Assembly: GCF_036194065.1 (NCBI RefSeq)
Contig: NZ_CP108095.1
Span: 1,612,001 to 1,676,000, forward strand
DNA length: 64,000 nt
Direction: 5' to 3'
From: Streptomyces sp. NBC_00239
GTDB lineage: Bacteria > Actinomycetota > Actinomycetes > Streptomycetales > Streptomycetaceae
The notes under the pieces are model-generated. The model made no database searches. It was not told the origin of the DNA and worked only from the letters and a program-made list of their open reading frames with translations. Within the stretch, counting starts at the first letter, position 1. Every line of letters starts with the position of its first letter. Of this stretch, positions 51,274 through 59,867 are shown one piece after another. The translations under genes and the position numbers were made by a program.

Positions 51274-51855
51274 ATCAGCACCCGCAGCTTCATCGCCCGC
51301 CCCACCCCCAAAGGCGGCTACGAGGGCATCTACTGCCATTACGACGGCTATCCCGACAACCAGCTCCCCCTCCTGCTCGGCGCCGCCCGCTACCGCTTCA
51401 GCGGTGACCTCGACGCCCTGCGCCGGCACCTCATCGATGGCCCCCACGACTGGAAGAACCTCGGCACGGACCTCCTGGACAGGGCCCCCGACAACGTCCG
51501 GGAGCGCCTCGACCCCCCCGGCGACCGCGGCCCGAGCGCACCCTTCGACAACGTCTTCAACGTTGACGGCACCCCCGCGAAGCCGATCCCGGTCACCGAC
51601 GCCAACGCCGATGCCATGGGCCTGGAATGGGGCTACGTCCTGCATGACGACGGCATCGAGGTCATCGCCCTGACCTGGTACGACAGCGGCCCCATCGTGT
51701 CCTGGGACACCGACCCCCTCTCCCGGATCTCCGGCACCCCCTCCCTGTGGGACTCGAACCGGCCCGCGCCCATCCAGGCCCCCTCAACCCCACTGAAGAT
51801 CACCAAGCCGGTCGCCCCGGCACCCGCACCCGCCCGACCGCGGATCACCCGCTGA
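51274..51855 (+). CDS. hypothetical plasmid protein, probable ATC start
   Basis: 193 aa if begun at ATC 51274, which is 6 nt after AAGGGA; no ATG/GTG/TTG precedes the conserved STRSFIARPTPKGGYEGIYCHYDGYPDNQ. This opening is typical of small Streptomyces proteins that recognise a tyrosine-rich beta core; function unknown. The tail is Pro-rich. The gene follows the LPG-x-WT gene by 23 nt. Confidence 0.65.
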   Translation: MSTRSFIARPTPKGGYEGIYCHYDGYPDNQLPLLLGAARYRFSGDLDALRRHLIDGPHDWKNLGTDLLDRAPDNVRERLDPPGDRGPSAPFDNVFNVDGTPAKPIPVTDANADAMGLEWGYVLHDDGIEVIALTWYDSGPIVSWDTDPLSRISGTPSLWDSNRPAPIQAPSTPLKITKPVAPAPAPARPRITR

Positions 51856-51866
51856 ACGCCCCGCCC

Positions 51867-52631
51867 ATGGACCGCACCCCGGAGATGTCCCTGTCCGCCC
51901 CGCAGATCACCGTCGTCATCGCCACCCAACTCCGCCCCGAACGCCTGCCCTACCTGCAGGAGATGCACGCCAGCCTCACCCGGCAGACCGTGCCCTGGGA
52001 GGCAGTCCTCGTCCTCGACGGCGCCGACCCCGCCCTCGTGCCTGCCCCGATCACCGCCGACCCCCGGATCCGGACCCTCGTCCTGCCCCGCCCGGTCGGT
52101 GCCGCCTGCGCCCGCAACCTCGGCCTGAACGAGGTGCGCACCGAGTTCGTGAACTGGGCCGACGACGATGACGTCTTCCCCGACTGGAGCCTGGGCATAC
52201 GTCTGGAGACCTTCACCGACAAGCTCGGGTGGGTCGCCGGATACAGCGAGGACTGGCTGCCGGACGGCTCCCGGCGCCTGTGGGAATGCCCGGCCCCGCC
52301 CGGCTATCACGCCGCCGGCGACGTGGTGACGTACTGGCCCCGGCCGCAGGACACCATCCCCGTCGGGCCGACGACCATCCTGGCCCGCACCCGCCTGGTC
52401 CGCGCGGCGGGCGGCATGGGCGGCCTCGTCCAGGGCGAGGACTACATGGCGGCCGTCGGCGTCACCGCCCTGGCCCCCGGCGTGCTGCTGCCGCTGCCCG
52501 TCTACCGGTACCGCAAGCACGGCGGGCAGATGACCCGCGGCGAGCAGTACGAGGAGCTGGAGCTGGCCGCCCGCCGCCATGCCCACGCGTTCGGGCACGG
52601 CCTGCGCAACGCCCTCGCCAGCCGGGCGTGA
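51867..52631 (+). CDS. glycosyltransferase family 2-like protein
   Basis: 254 aa from ATG 51867 (ATG 51885 possible). A GT-A fold is shown by VVIATQLRPERLPYLQEMHASLTRQTVPWEAVLVLDG, ARNLGLNEVRTEFVNWADDDDVF (DxD metal site) and EDYMAAVG. It would transfer a sugar from an NDP donor. Embedded in the transfer region and overlapping the next gene by GTGA, it may glycosylate a surface or channel component, or be cargo. Confidence 0.8.
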   Translation: MDRTPEMSLSAPQITVVIATQLRPERLPYLQEMHASLTRQTVPWEAVLVLDGADPALVPAPITADPRIRTLVLPRPVGAACARNLGLNEVRTEFVNWADDDDVFPDWSLGIRLETFTDKLGWVAGYSEDWLPDGSRRLWECPAPPGYHAAGDVVTYWPRPQDTIPVGPTTILARTRLVRAAGGMGGLVQGEDYMAAVGVTALAPGVLLPLPVYRYRKHGGQMTRGEQYEELELAARRHAHAFGHGLRNALASRA

Positions 52632-53770
52632 GCATGGACGACCGCACGACGCCCCGTTCCAGGGGCCTGGCACAGATCATCCTCGCCCTCAGCCCGGCCG
52701 ACGGCCTGGTCGCCGTCCCCGTGGGCGAGCAGTACCGGTGGGCCGACACCACCCTGCGGCTCACGCCCGGATTCGAGCGGCGCCCCGACGGCACGTACGC
52801 CCTGCACGAGGTAGACACCGCAAAACCCAACCTGCTTGCACTCGCAGAGAACGCGCGCCGACACCGCGTCCACCTCTTCGGCGGCACCCGCCCGTACCTC
52901 GGCGACTACGCCACCGCGCTGGCCGACGGCCTGCCCGGGACGTGGACGGTGAAGGTCGAGGTCTACGCCCACCCGGTGTGGCAGGAAGACCTCGTCCCCC
53001 TCCTGTGGGACGCGGGCGAACTCATCGACTCCGTGGAGTACATCCGCATCCCATACGCCGCCCAGCTCACCAACGGCGCGGGCATCGAACTCCTCCTCGT
53101 CGAACGGCCCGGCAGCGCACACGAGTACCTACTCGGCGCCTTCGCCAGCGCCACCTTCGACGACAACTACGCCGACCCGCACGCCCCCCGCTCAGTCGTG
53201 CTGCCCTCCGAAGCGGCCCACGCCGCCGGCCTGGTCACCGGCACATTCCTGCCCGCGTACGAGCAGGCAGTCCACGAACGGCTGCTGGTTGCCGCCGAAG
53301 CGGCGCACGGCAGGCTCGAGGAACTCCATGTGGAGTGGACTTCAATCCAGCAGTCCAGCCTCTACAGCGACGGCACCCGCCTGGACCCGGCCGCGCTCGG
53401 ACACACCGAGCAGCAGTACCTCGAAGAGAGCTCCGTGGAGTGGCGCCGCGTGCGCCCCCACGCCGCTGAACTCCTCTCCCGTGTGCGCCCCGTGTCGGGC
53501 TCCGAGGACTCCGCCTCCCTGGACCGCCTCCACCAGCTCCTTCACCCGGACGCGGCGGAACCCTCGTGGCCGACGGCACAGTCCTCGCCTGCCGCCCTGC
53601 CGCCAGGCACAGCCGAGACCCTCCGCCGATGGCGCACCGACGCGCCGGCCCTGCTGCGGCATGCCCGCGCCACCCGACCCGTCGGCCCTGCGACCACGGT
53701 CCGGCCTGCACTTCCCGCTGCCGGCAAGGCCGCGCCCTCCGTCCCCGGACGAGCGCCCCGCAGCCGATGA
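52628..53770 (+). CDS. plasmid protein of the LPG-x-WT family, long form
   Basis: 380 aa from the GTG overlapping the upstream stop; ATG 52634 is equally possible. Contains GDYATALADGLPGTWTVKVEVYAHPVWQEDLVPLLWDAG and, near 220, TGTFLPAYEQAVHERLLVAAEAA, the block order of its relatives at 50471, 54300 and 61928. Mixed alpha/beta core and Pro/Ala tail. Function unknown. Confidence 0.65.
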   Translation: MSMDDRTTPRSRGLAQIILALSPADGLVAVPVGEQYRWADTTLRLTPGFERRPDGTYALHEVDTAKPNLLALAENARRHRVHLFGGTRPYLGDYATALADGLPGTWTVKVEVYAHPVWQEDLVPLLWDAGELIDSVEYIRIPYAAQLTNGAGIELLLVERPGSAHEYLLGAFASATFDDNYADPHAPRSVVLPSEAAHAAGLVTGTFLPAYEQAVHERLLVAAEAAHGRLEELHVEWTSIQQSSLYSDGTRLDPAALGHTEQQYLEESSVEWRRVRPHAAELLSRVRPVSGSEDSASLDRLHQLLHPDAAEPSWPTAQSSPAALPPGTAETLRRWRTDAPALLRHARATRPVGPATTVRPALPAAGKAAPSVPGRAPRSR

Positions 53771-53797
53771 CCTCCCCCGACCATCAGGACGCCCCCC

Positions 53798-54223
53798 ATG
53801 CAACCGCACTTCCATTTCGGGCTGCACGCCGAGCACGGTGTGGTCGCCCGTCCCACCACAGCCATCACTTCCCACCTCGCGGCCTGGTACCTGGAGCGCG
53901 AGCAGTTCGAACCAGTACCGGGCCGAGCGGATCTGTTCCGGCTGACCCAGCCCGATCACGACCTGCGGCGCCGCGCCCGGCAGACCGTCCATGACCTCCG
54001 CCGACATGGGTTCACCGTGCATGCGGACCTCTCCCTCGATCCAGCCGAAACGGCCCCGGCGAACGCCCCGGTCCGAGCGAACTCCGCGGCCGAACGGCTG
54101 GCTCGCATCGCCCGGGCCGCCGCCGCCCGACCTCCGCAGCACCGCGTAAGCACCCCCCAGGTCGCCTCCGTGCCCGTACCCACCCTCGGCGCCCACTCCT
54201 CGGCTGCCAGACGAACCCGGTGA
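53798..54223 (+). CDS. small plasmid protein
   Basis: 141 aa, ATG. FHFGLHAEHGVVARPTTAITSHLAAWYLEREQFEPVPGRADLFRLTQPDHDLRRRARQTVHDLRRHGFTVHADLSL shares its plan with the frameshifted gene at 55680. Compact alpha/beta domain plus Ala-rich tail; function unknown. Confidence 0.65.
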   Translation: MQPHFHFGLHAEHGVVARPTTAITSHLAAWYLEREQFEPVPGRADLFRLTQPDHDLRRRARQTVHDLRRHGFTVHADLSLDPAETAPANAPVRANSAAERLARIARAAAARPPQHRVSTPQVASVPVPTLGAHSSAARRTR

Positions 54224-54299
54224 CCACGACGGGCCCCTCCCCGGCCTGACAGCCACACCGCACCGACACAACCCCTAACCCGACCCAAGGACACCTGCC

Positions 54300-55313
54300 C
54301 TGCCGCCGACCGCCACCATCACCCTCCACCGCACCGCTGCCGGCACCCTGACCGGCCACGCATCCGGAGCGCGTCACCAGTGGGCCGAGACCTGCCTGAC
54401 CCTCGCCGGATTCACCGCGGACCAGTACGGAATCCACCAACTGCCCCTGGACGATCCCAGCCAGGCCCGCGAGGCACTGCACCAGCTGCGTCAGAGCGCG
54501 CAAGACCTCGACGTCGCCGTCATCCTCAGCGAGCGGCCCTTCCTCGGCGATGTCGCTGACCGCATCGCCCACGCCCTGCCCGGGCGGTGGACGGTGATGG
54601 TGACCGCGCATCCGGAACGCCACGCACAGCAGGGCCTGCTGGAGTCGGTATGGGCCTCTGGCCCTTCGGGGGGAGCGCTTCACAAGGCCCTGGAGACCAG
54701 CCATCCGTCGGTCTCCGCCCATCTGCGGCACGACGGCGACGGCGCCTGGCTCGTCCTCGTCCACGACGCGTGGCACGCCCACTACGTGGTCGGCGCGATG
54801 CTCCCCGGCCCGGACGAACTCGACACGGTCGCCTCCGAGGGGCCTGCCTGCGTCACCGCGCCCACCATCGAAGCGATTGCCGCTGCCGTACGGGACCGGT
54901 TGCTGCCGGACTACACCGCCGCACTCCTGCGCGGTCAGCTCGCCGAGGCCGAAGAAGACCTGCGCTGGGCCCAGGAATCCTATGAACCCGGCGAGATCCT
55001 TGAACCATTCGATCCCGCTCTGGCCGGGGCGCTCGCCAGGTTCCTCAACCAGGTCCCTCGTCTCATCGCACACGTGCGCCGACCCCAGGCTCTGCAGCTG
55101 TCTCCGCACGAGACGGCGTTCCTCGACTCCTTCGAGGCAACTCTGGAGTCTGACGGGCAGGACGGGACGGTCGCGATGTCGCTCTGGCTCACCGAGGGGG
55201 ACCAGCTAATCGATCTCGCCCGGAACCCCGACCGGCCCCGGCTCGCACCGCCACCGGCCACCCGCCGCGTGCCGGGACCGGCGCCCGTACTGAGCGCAGC
55301 ACGCTCCCGCTGA
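54300..55313 (+). CDS. LPG-x-WT family protein, probable CTG start
   Basis: 337 aa from CTG 54300, 9 nt after AAGG; an in-frame TAA at 54276-54278 and the absence of ATG/GTG/TTG before conserved sequence support this start. The first ATG in frame is at 54594 and would remove the domain containing VADRIAHALPGRWTVMVTAHPERH. Later RDRLLPDYTAALLRGQL and a C-terminal helical part match the paralogues. Function unknown. Confidence 0.6.
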   Translation: MPPTATITLHRTAAGTLTGHASGARHQWAETCLTLAGFTADQYGIHQLPLDDPSQAREALHQLRQSAQDLDVAVILSERPFLGDVADRIAHALPGRWTVMVTAHPERHAQQGLLESVWASGPSGGALHKALETSHPSVSAHLRHDGDGAWLVLVHDAWHAHYVVGAMLPGPDELDTVASEGPACVTAPTIEAIAAAVRDRLLPDYTAALLRGQLAEAEEDLRWAQESYEPGEILEPFDPALAGALARFLNQVPRLIAHVRRPQALQLSPHETAFLDSFEATLESDGQDGTVAMSLWLTEGDQLIDLARNPDRPRLAPPPATRRVPGPAPVLSAARSR

Positions 55314-55466
55314 CCAGGCTGCCCCGCCCTCCGGGCATGAGTCCGACCCGCTGGCCGTCGCGGGCGCCGACTGCCCCCGGCTTCCTGGGCGCCTCGCCAT
55401 ACCGCTGTGCGACCGGCTCACGCGACCGGTCCAGCCCTCCACCCCTTCTGTTGCAAGGAGTTCTCC

Positions 55467-55526
55467 GTGGCCATTGTTGGTACACCCGGCTATCAGAACG
55501 TGCGGAAAGGCGAGTCAGGTAGCTGA
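55467..55526 (+). CDS. possible 19-aa ORF
   Basis: GTG with AAGGAG 6 nt upstream encodes MAIVGTPGYQNVRKGESGS. It sits in the 367-nt gap between 55314 and 55680, where nothing else is seen. Could be a small peptide or the start of a decayed gene. Confidence 0.3.
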   Translation: MAIVGTPGYQNVRKGESGS

Positions 55527-55679
55527 GGGGCGGTGAGGCCCGCCCTGGAGCATGTCGGCAGTCATTGCCCATCGTTCGTGGTCCAGCCACGCACCGTTGA
55601 TGTGCTGGAAGCTCCGGGCCCGCCTCGCCTTCGCCCAACACCCCACCGCTTTCCCGCCACCACCGATAGGAGATCCTCC

Positions 55680-56047
55680 ATGCCCGAAGCACCAGCAGAG
55701 CCGTTCATGACGATCCGGCACACCATCACCGGCGAGATCACCACCACCGGCTACAACGCCGCCGCCCGGCGGATCCTGCTCCAGGACGGCTTCGAAGAGA
55801 CGCCCGGCTGCGCCTGCCGAGCGACGGAACCCGGTACGGAGCGGACGCACGGGCCTGCTCGGCAGCCAGCGAGCTGCTCGTCGCCGGCCATCCCGTGCAC
55901 CTGGACCGAGCCCTCGGTCGGCCGGTGAGCGCCGACGGTACGCCCCGGTTGGCCCGGTCGCCAATGTCGGCACAGTCCGTGATCCGCTCCGAGAGCGGCC
56001 AGCCTCTCCAGCGCATCGCCCACCCCGCCCGCACCCGTACCTGTTGA
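55680..56047 (+). pseudogene. small plasmid protein with frameshift
   Basis: ATG 55680 (behind TAGGAGAT) opens EPFMTIRHTITGEITTTGYNAAARRILLQDGFEETPG. Around 55795-55815 the protein-like sequence moves to another frame and continues as RLRLPSDGTRYGADARACSAASELLVAGHPVHLDRALGRPV to TGA 56045-56047. The join restores the plan of the intact 141-aa protein at 53798, so a one-base loss is likely. Confidence 0.6.
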
Positions 56048-56059
56048 AGGGGCCTCGTT

Positions 56060-56929
56060 TTGACCACACCTGGAACGCCTACCAGTTCAGCGCGCACCAA
56101 GGGCGGCGAACTGCGGGCCAAGGTGGCCCGACTGCTGGCCGACCGGCCGGCGGACACGCTCACCATCGGGGACATGGCCAGGCAGCTGGGCCACTCCCAC
56201 GGCGCCGTCCGCAACGCCGCCCTCACCCTGGTGCGACGCGGCGAGGCCGACCAAGGCGGAACCGGACAACCGGAGTTCCGGGCGAACGGGAAGACCGCCG
56301 CAGCCGCGCAGACCGCTGTGATCAGCCCACCGGGCACCCACTCTCCCCGCGCCCAGGCGGCCACGGCCCGCACGACCAGTCCCGCAGCAGCCACGCCCAG
56401 GCAGACCGGCCCGATCCGCCGCGCGGGGGGCCAGCTCTACCACCCCCGGGAGCTGGCCGACCTGCCCGACGTCGAGGCGTTGAACCGCTTGCGCGACGCC
56501 GACGTGCCGGTGCTGCTCTACGGCCCTCCGGGCACCGGCAAGACGAGTCTGGTCGAGGCGGCGTTCCCGGACCTACTCACCGTCGCCGGTGACGGCGACA
56601 CCACGGTCGGCGACTTGATCGGCGAGTACACACAGGACGACGCGGGAGCCTACGTCTTCCAGTACGGTCCGCTGGTCACCGCGATGACCGAGGGCCGCGC
56701 CCTGCTGATCGACGATGCCACCTTGATCTCACCGAAGGTCCTGGCGGCGCTGTATCCCGCGATGGACGGGCGCAGGCAGATCCAGGTCAAGGCCCACAAG
56801 GGCGAGACCATCAAGGCCGAGCCGGGCTTCTACGTGGTGGCTGGCCACAATCCCGGCGTCCACGGGGCGGTGTTGACGGAGGCGCTCGCGAGCCGGTTCA
56901 GCGTGCAGATCCAGATCGGCACGGACTAG
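56060..56929 (+). CDS. MoxR/CbbQ-like AAA+ ATPase, cut short by an in-frame amber codon
   Basis: TTG behind AAGGGG. An N-terminal winged-helix-like segment (TIGDMARQLGHSHGAVRNAALTLVRRGEA, residues about 35-65) precedes an AAA+ domain with Walker A GPPGTGKT (155-162), Walker B ALLIDD (about 214-219) and an arginine-bearing LTEALASRF motif. TAG at 56927-56929 (codon 290) stops it where relatives continue with Asp-Tyr-Asp-Leu. It pairs with the VWA gene downstream as a MoxR-VWA chaperone couple. Confidence 0.8.
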   Translation: MTTPGTPTSSARTKGGELRAKVARLLADRPADTLTIGDMARQLGHSHGAVRNAALTLVRRGEADQGGTGQPEFRANGKTAAAAQTAVISPPGTHSPRAQAATARTTSPAAATPRQTGPIRRAGGQLYHPRELADLPDVEALNRLRDADVPVLLYGPPGTGKTSLVEAAFPDLLTVAGDGDTTVGDLIGEYTQDDAGAYVFQYGPLVTAMTEGRALLIDDATLISPKVLAALYPAMDGRRQIQVKAHKGETIKAEPGFYVVAGHNPGVHGAVLTEALASRFSVQIQIGTD

Positions 56930-57265
56930 GACCTCGCCCTGGCGCTGAGGATAGATGCCCGGGTGGTCCGGGTCGCCCGACACCTCTCCCGCCAGGTCGA
57001 GCTCGGCGAGCTGGGCTGGGCCCCCCAACTGCGGGAGCTGCTCAGCTACCAGAAGACCGAGGCCGTCCTCGGCACCAAGGCCGCGCTCGCGAACCTGGTC
57101 GGCATCGCTCCTCTGGAGGATCGTGACGCCGTCGCCGCTGCCGTCATCAAGGCTGTCGGGGTCAAGGAGGTCGCTCCCCTCACCCTCGGCAAGCAGCTTT
57201 CCGCCTCGGCCGTCCGGCAGCCCCCGGGCATCACCGGCTCCGCGCACCGGGGCCGCTCGCGATGA
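56930..57265 (+). pseudogene. C-terminal lid of the MoxR-like ATPase, same frame after TAG
   Basis: DLALALRIDARVVRVARHLSRQVELGELGWAPQLRELLSYQKTEAVLG continues the ATPase lid domain without a shift. It is expressed only if the amber codon is read through or the base is a sequencing error. The end overlaps the VWA gene ATG (ATGA). Confidence 0.7.
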
Positions 57266-59061
57266 GCGCCCACCACCACGTCCAGGCCCCCGCCACCACG
57301 CCGGACGACGACGCCGACCTCGCGCGATGGGACGACGACGGCGCCCCGCCCGCGCAACCCCGTTCCTCCCCGGACGCGTGGCTGCGCGTGGGAGCCGAAC
57401 TCGGCGATCGGCTGGTCGCCCTCTCCGGCCGCCAGGACCTCCTTGTCACCTGCCGCCCCGGCACGCGCAGCGGCGCACCGGCCGCGTTCTTCCCCACTCT
57501 GGGCGAGGTCGAGTTCGACGCCGGCCTGTTCGCCCCGCTCCAGCCCCACGAGATCCATCCGCGGATCGTGGGCGACGAGGAGCGGTATCCCGCCGCCTGG
57601 GGAGTGTTCGTCCACGAGGCCGCGCACGCGGCCCACTCCGTCTGGACGGCGCCTGCCGGAGCGAACCCCCGTGTCGTCGAGGCCGCGCTCCTGCTGGAGG
57701 AGAGCCGTGTCGAAGGCGCACACCTGATCACGCGGCCCACGGACCGCACGTACCTGCGCACCAGTGCCCGAACCCTGGTCATGCCCGATATCGACCAGAC
57801 CACTCTCCAGGGCATCGAGCACGCCGCCGCCGTGGCGGCCCTGGTCCTCGGCCGCCGTGACGTCGGCATCCTGGACGCCGGCGAGACCCGGGCCGTCGCC
57901 GACCTGTGCGAAAAGGTGCTGGGCGCAGACCTGCTGGCCACACTCACCCGCATCTGGACCGCAGCCCACCAGTGCGCCGACCACGACGCCACGACCATGC
58001 TCGCGCACGCTCAAGAATGGTGCGACGCTCTGGACACCGCGGCCCCCGCCCTGCCCGTGCCGGAGAACCTCACCGATCTGCTGTCCGGCGCCGTGGGGGT
58101 CGTCATGGACAGCACGGCAGCCACCGACGCCGCCGACCTCGCGGCACAGGCCGCAGCGACCAACGCCAAGGCCGCGCAGTCCAAGGCGCAGGCTCAGGAC
58201 CGCGCCCAGCGAGCCGGCCAGCGACGCAAAGCCGCCGCCACCGCCAAGAGCGTCTTCAACGCCCGTGGCACCACCGTCGCCCCCGACGGCACACCGGCGC
58301 CCTACGGCAACCCGGTCACCGGCACCCGCAGGCCCACCGCCGCCGAGCAGAGTGCCGCCGCACGCCTGAGCCGCGCCCTGCGTGCCGCCGCCTACCGCGA
58401 GCGGACCGAGGAGCGGACCACCAGCCCCACCCCGCCCGGCCGCCTCAATATGCGTGCGGCCCTCGCCCGGGACGCTCAGCGCGCGGCCGGGTCGGTCCCC
58501 ACCGCGGAACCGTTCACCCACACCCGCCGCCGGAACTCCCCCACCCCACCGCTGCGTGTGGGTATCGCCGTCGATGTCTCCGGCTCCATGCGTGCCGCCT
58601 GCGCGCCCGTCGCGTCCGCTGCCTGGATCGTGGCACGCGCAGCAGCCCTGACCGACCCCGACTCCCTTACCGCCACCATCGCCTATGACAGGCACCTGAC
58701 CGCATTGATCCGACCCACCCACCGAGCACCAGAGCGCGTGACGACGTTCGATGCCAACGGCGGCCAGCACAACCTCGGCGACGCCATCGACGCACTCGAC
58801 CACGGCCTCGAACTCAGCCGCCCCGGCGCCGGCCGCCTCCTCGTGATCGTCACCGACGCCTGGTACGGCAGCGACGAAACCGCTCAAGCCGTCACCCGCG
58901 TCAAGCAGCTCACGACCGCCGGCTGCGCCGTACTCCAGCTCACCCTCACCGCGGAGTCCCTCCACTTGCCGGGGACCACCTTGCTGCACCTGCCCCGGCC
59001 CTCCAGCGCTCCCGTCGCCATCGCCACGGCGGCCACAGAGGCCATCCGCAGAACACGCTGA
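57262..59061 (+). CDS. VWA protein with HExxH metallopeptidase-like domain
   Basis: 599 aa. Residues about 105-135 contain VFVHEAAHAAHSVW, an HExxH zinc motif (His 118, His 122), with a downstream EEsRVEGAH segment that could supply the third ligand. A charged Ala/Lys/Gln coiled linker (about 290-330) leads to a C-terminal von Willebrand A domain with a full MIDAS start DVSGSM (Asp 438, Ser 440, Ser 442). MoxR-VWA pairs (CbbQ/CbbO, NorQ/NorD) remodel target proteins; the peptidase-like fusion is notable. Target unknown. Confidence 0.82.
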   Translation: MSAHHHVQAPATTPDDDADLARWDDDGAPPAQPRSSPDAWLRVGAELGDRLVALSGRQDLLVTCRPGTRSGAPAAFFPTLGEVEFDAGLFAPLQPHEIHPRIVGDEERYPAAWGVFVHEAAHAAHSVWTAPAGANPRVVEAALLLEESRVEGAHLITRPTDRTYLRTSARTLVMPDIDQTTLQGIEHAAAVAALVLGRRDVGILDAGETRAVADLCEKVLGADLLATLTRIWTAAHQCADHDATTMLAHAQEWCDALDTAAPALPVPENLTDLLSGAVGVVMDSTAATDAADLAAQAAATNAKAAQSKAQAQDRAQRAGQRRKAAATAKSVFNARGTTVAPDGTPAPYGNPVTGTRRPTAAEQSAAARLSRALRAAAYRERTEERTTSPTPPGRLNMRAALARDAQRAAGSVPTAEPFTHTRRRNSPTPPLRVGIAVDVSGSMRAACAPVASAAWIVARAAALTDPDSLTATIAYDRHLTALIRPTHRAPERVTTFDANGGQHNLGDAIDALDHGLELSRPGAGRLLVIVTDAWYGSDETAQAVTRVKQLTTAGCAVLQLTLTAESLHLPGTTLLHLPRPSSAPVAIATAATEAIRRTR

Positions 59062-59206
59062 GACGGAGCAGAAGGCGGAAGCGTCCCCGAGACCACCGCC
59101 AAGCACTCCAGACCACCTCCGTTCGCCGCATGAATCGTGCACCTGATGCACGACCCTCCGCAGCGACGCAGGCCACCACCCCAACCGCCAACGAAAGGCA
59201 CTCGAT

Positions 59207-59761
59207 TTGAAGCCCCAGACCAGCAGCCCGACCTCGAACGTAACGCCCATCAAACGGAATTCCCCGGGGGTCCCCACGTCCTTTGAGATCGTCCACAGCT
59301 GTGGACACACCAACACCCATGACCTGTCGAGCGGTTCGGCGGACCAGCGCGCTGGATACGCCCGCTGGCTCGCCGCCCGGCAGTGCACCGACTGCTGGCG
59401 GGCCGATCACCAGGCGGATGCCGCCAGCACGGCCGAGTGGCTGGCCGCCAAGCGCGCCGAAGAACAGACCGCCGCTGCGGACTGGGCAACCCAGTTCGAC
59501 ATGCCGCCCCTGGAGGGACCCGAAAAGATCCAGGGCTGGGGCGAGCGCACCCGCCACCAGCTGGTGACCCGCGCCTACACCGCGCTGGTCACCGAAGGGA
59601 CCTGGGACGAAGCCGACTGGGCCCAGTTGGAGGAGCAGGTCCGGCTGCTGACGAGAGCCGGGTGGTGGGTCGACCAGCGCGAGGCTGAGGGGACCGATCT
59701 GCCCGAGCTGCTGGAGGCCGCCGACGACCGCGACCGGCCCACGGAGAACCCGTTCCGGTAG
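59207..59761 (+). CDS. small zinc-finger-like plasmid protein
   Basis: 184 aa, TTG behind AAAGG. HSCGHTNTHDL and CTDCWRADH give a C-x-x-x..C-x-x-C set that could bind zinc, followed by a helical region (EWLAAKRAEEQTAAADWATQ). Small Streptomyces plasmids often carry such proteins; function unknown. Palindromic element copy 3 starts 9 nt after its stop. Confidence 0.65.
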   Translation: MKPQTSSPTSNVTPIKRNSPGVPTSFEIVHSCGHTNTHDLSSGSADQRAGYARWLAARQCTDCWRADHQADAASTAEWLAAKRAEEQTAAADWATQFDMPPLEGPEKIQGWGERTRHQLVTRAYTALVTEGTWDEADWAQLEEQVRLLTRAGWWVDQREAEGTDLPELLEAADDRDRPTENPFR

Positions 59762-59769
59762 GCCGGGCG

Positions 59770-59823
59770 GCGCGCAATATAGCCGCCGATCCCCGGTTTC
59801 GGAAACCGGGGATTCTCCGGACC
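59770..59823 (+). promoter_or_regulatory. transfer-region palindromic element, copy 3
   Basis: GCGCAATATAGCCGCCG, then the 25-bp palindrome ATCCCCGGTTTC-g-GAAACCGGGGAT, then TCTCCGGACCC, 45 nt upstream of the GTG at 59868 and in its sense orientation. Almost identical over about 60 nt to the inverted copy at 38216-38275. Confidence 0.75.
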
Positions 59824-59867
59824 CTTTGTCTTCCACCGCCGCCCAGCGTCTTCGTGGAAGGACCTCC

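Noticed and set aside
57046..59388. 780-aa minus-strand ORF opposite the VWA gene
   Set aside because: Low-complexity Gly/Val/Arg frame; the plus-strand gene has HExxH and MIDAS motifs and a coupled start.
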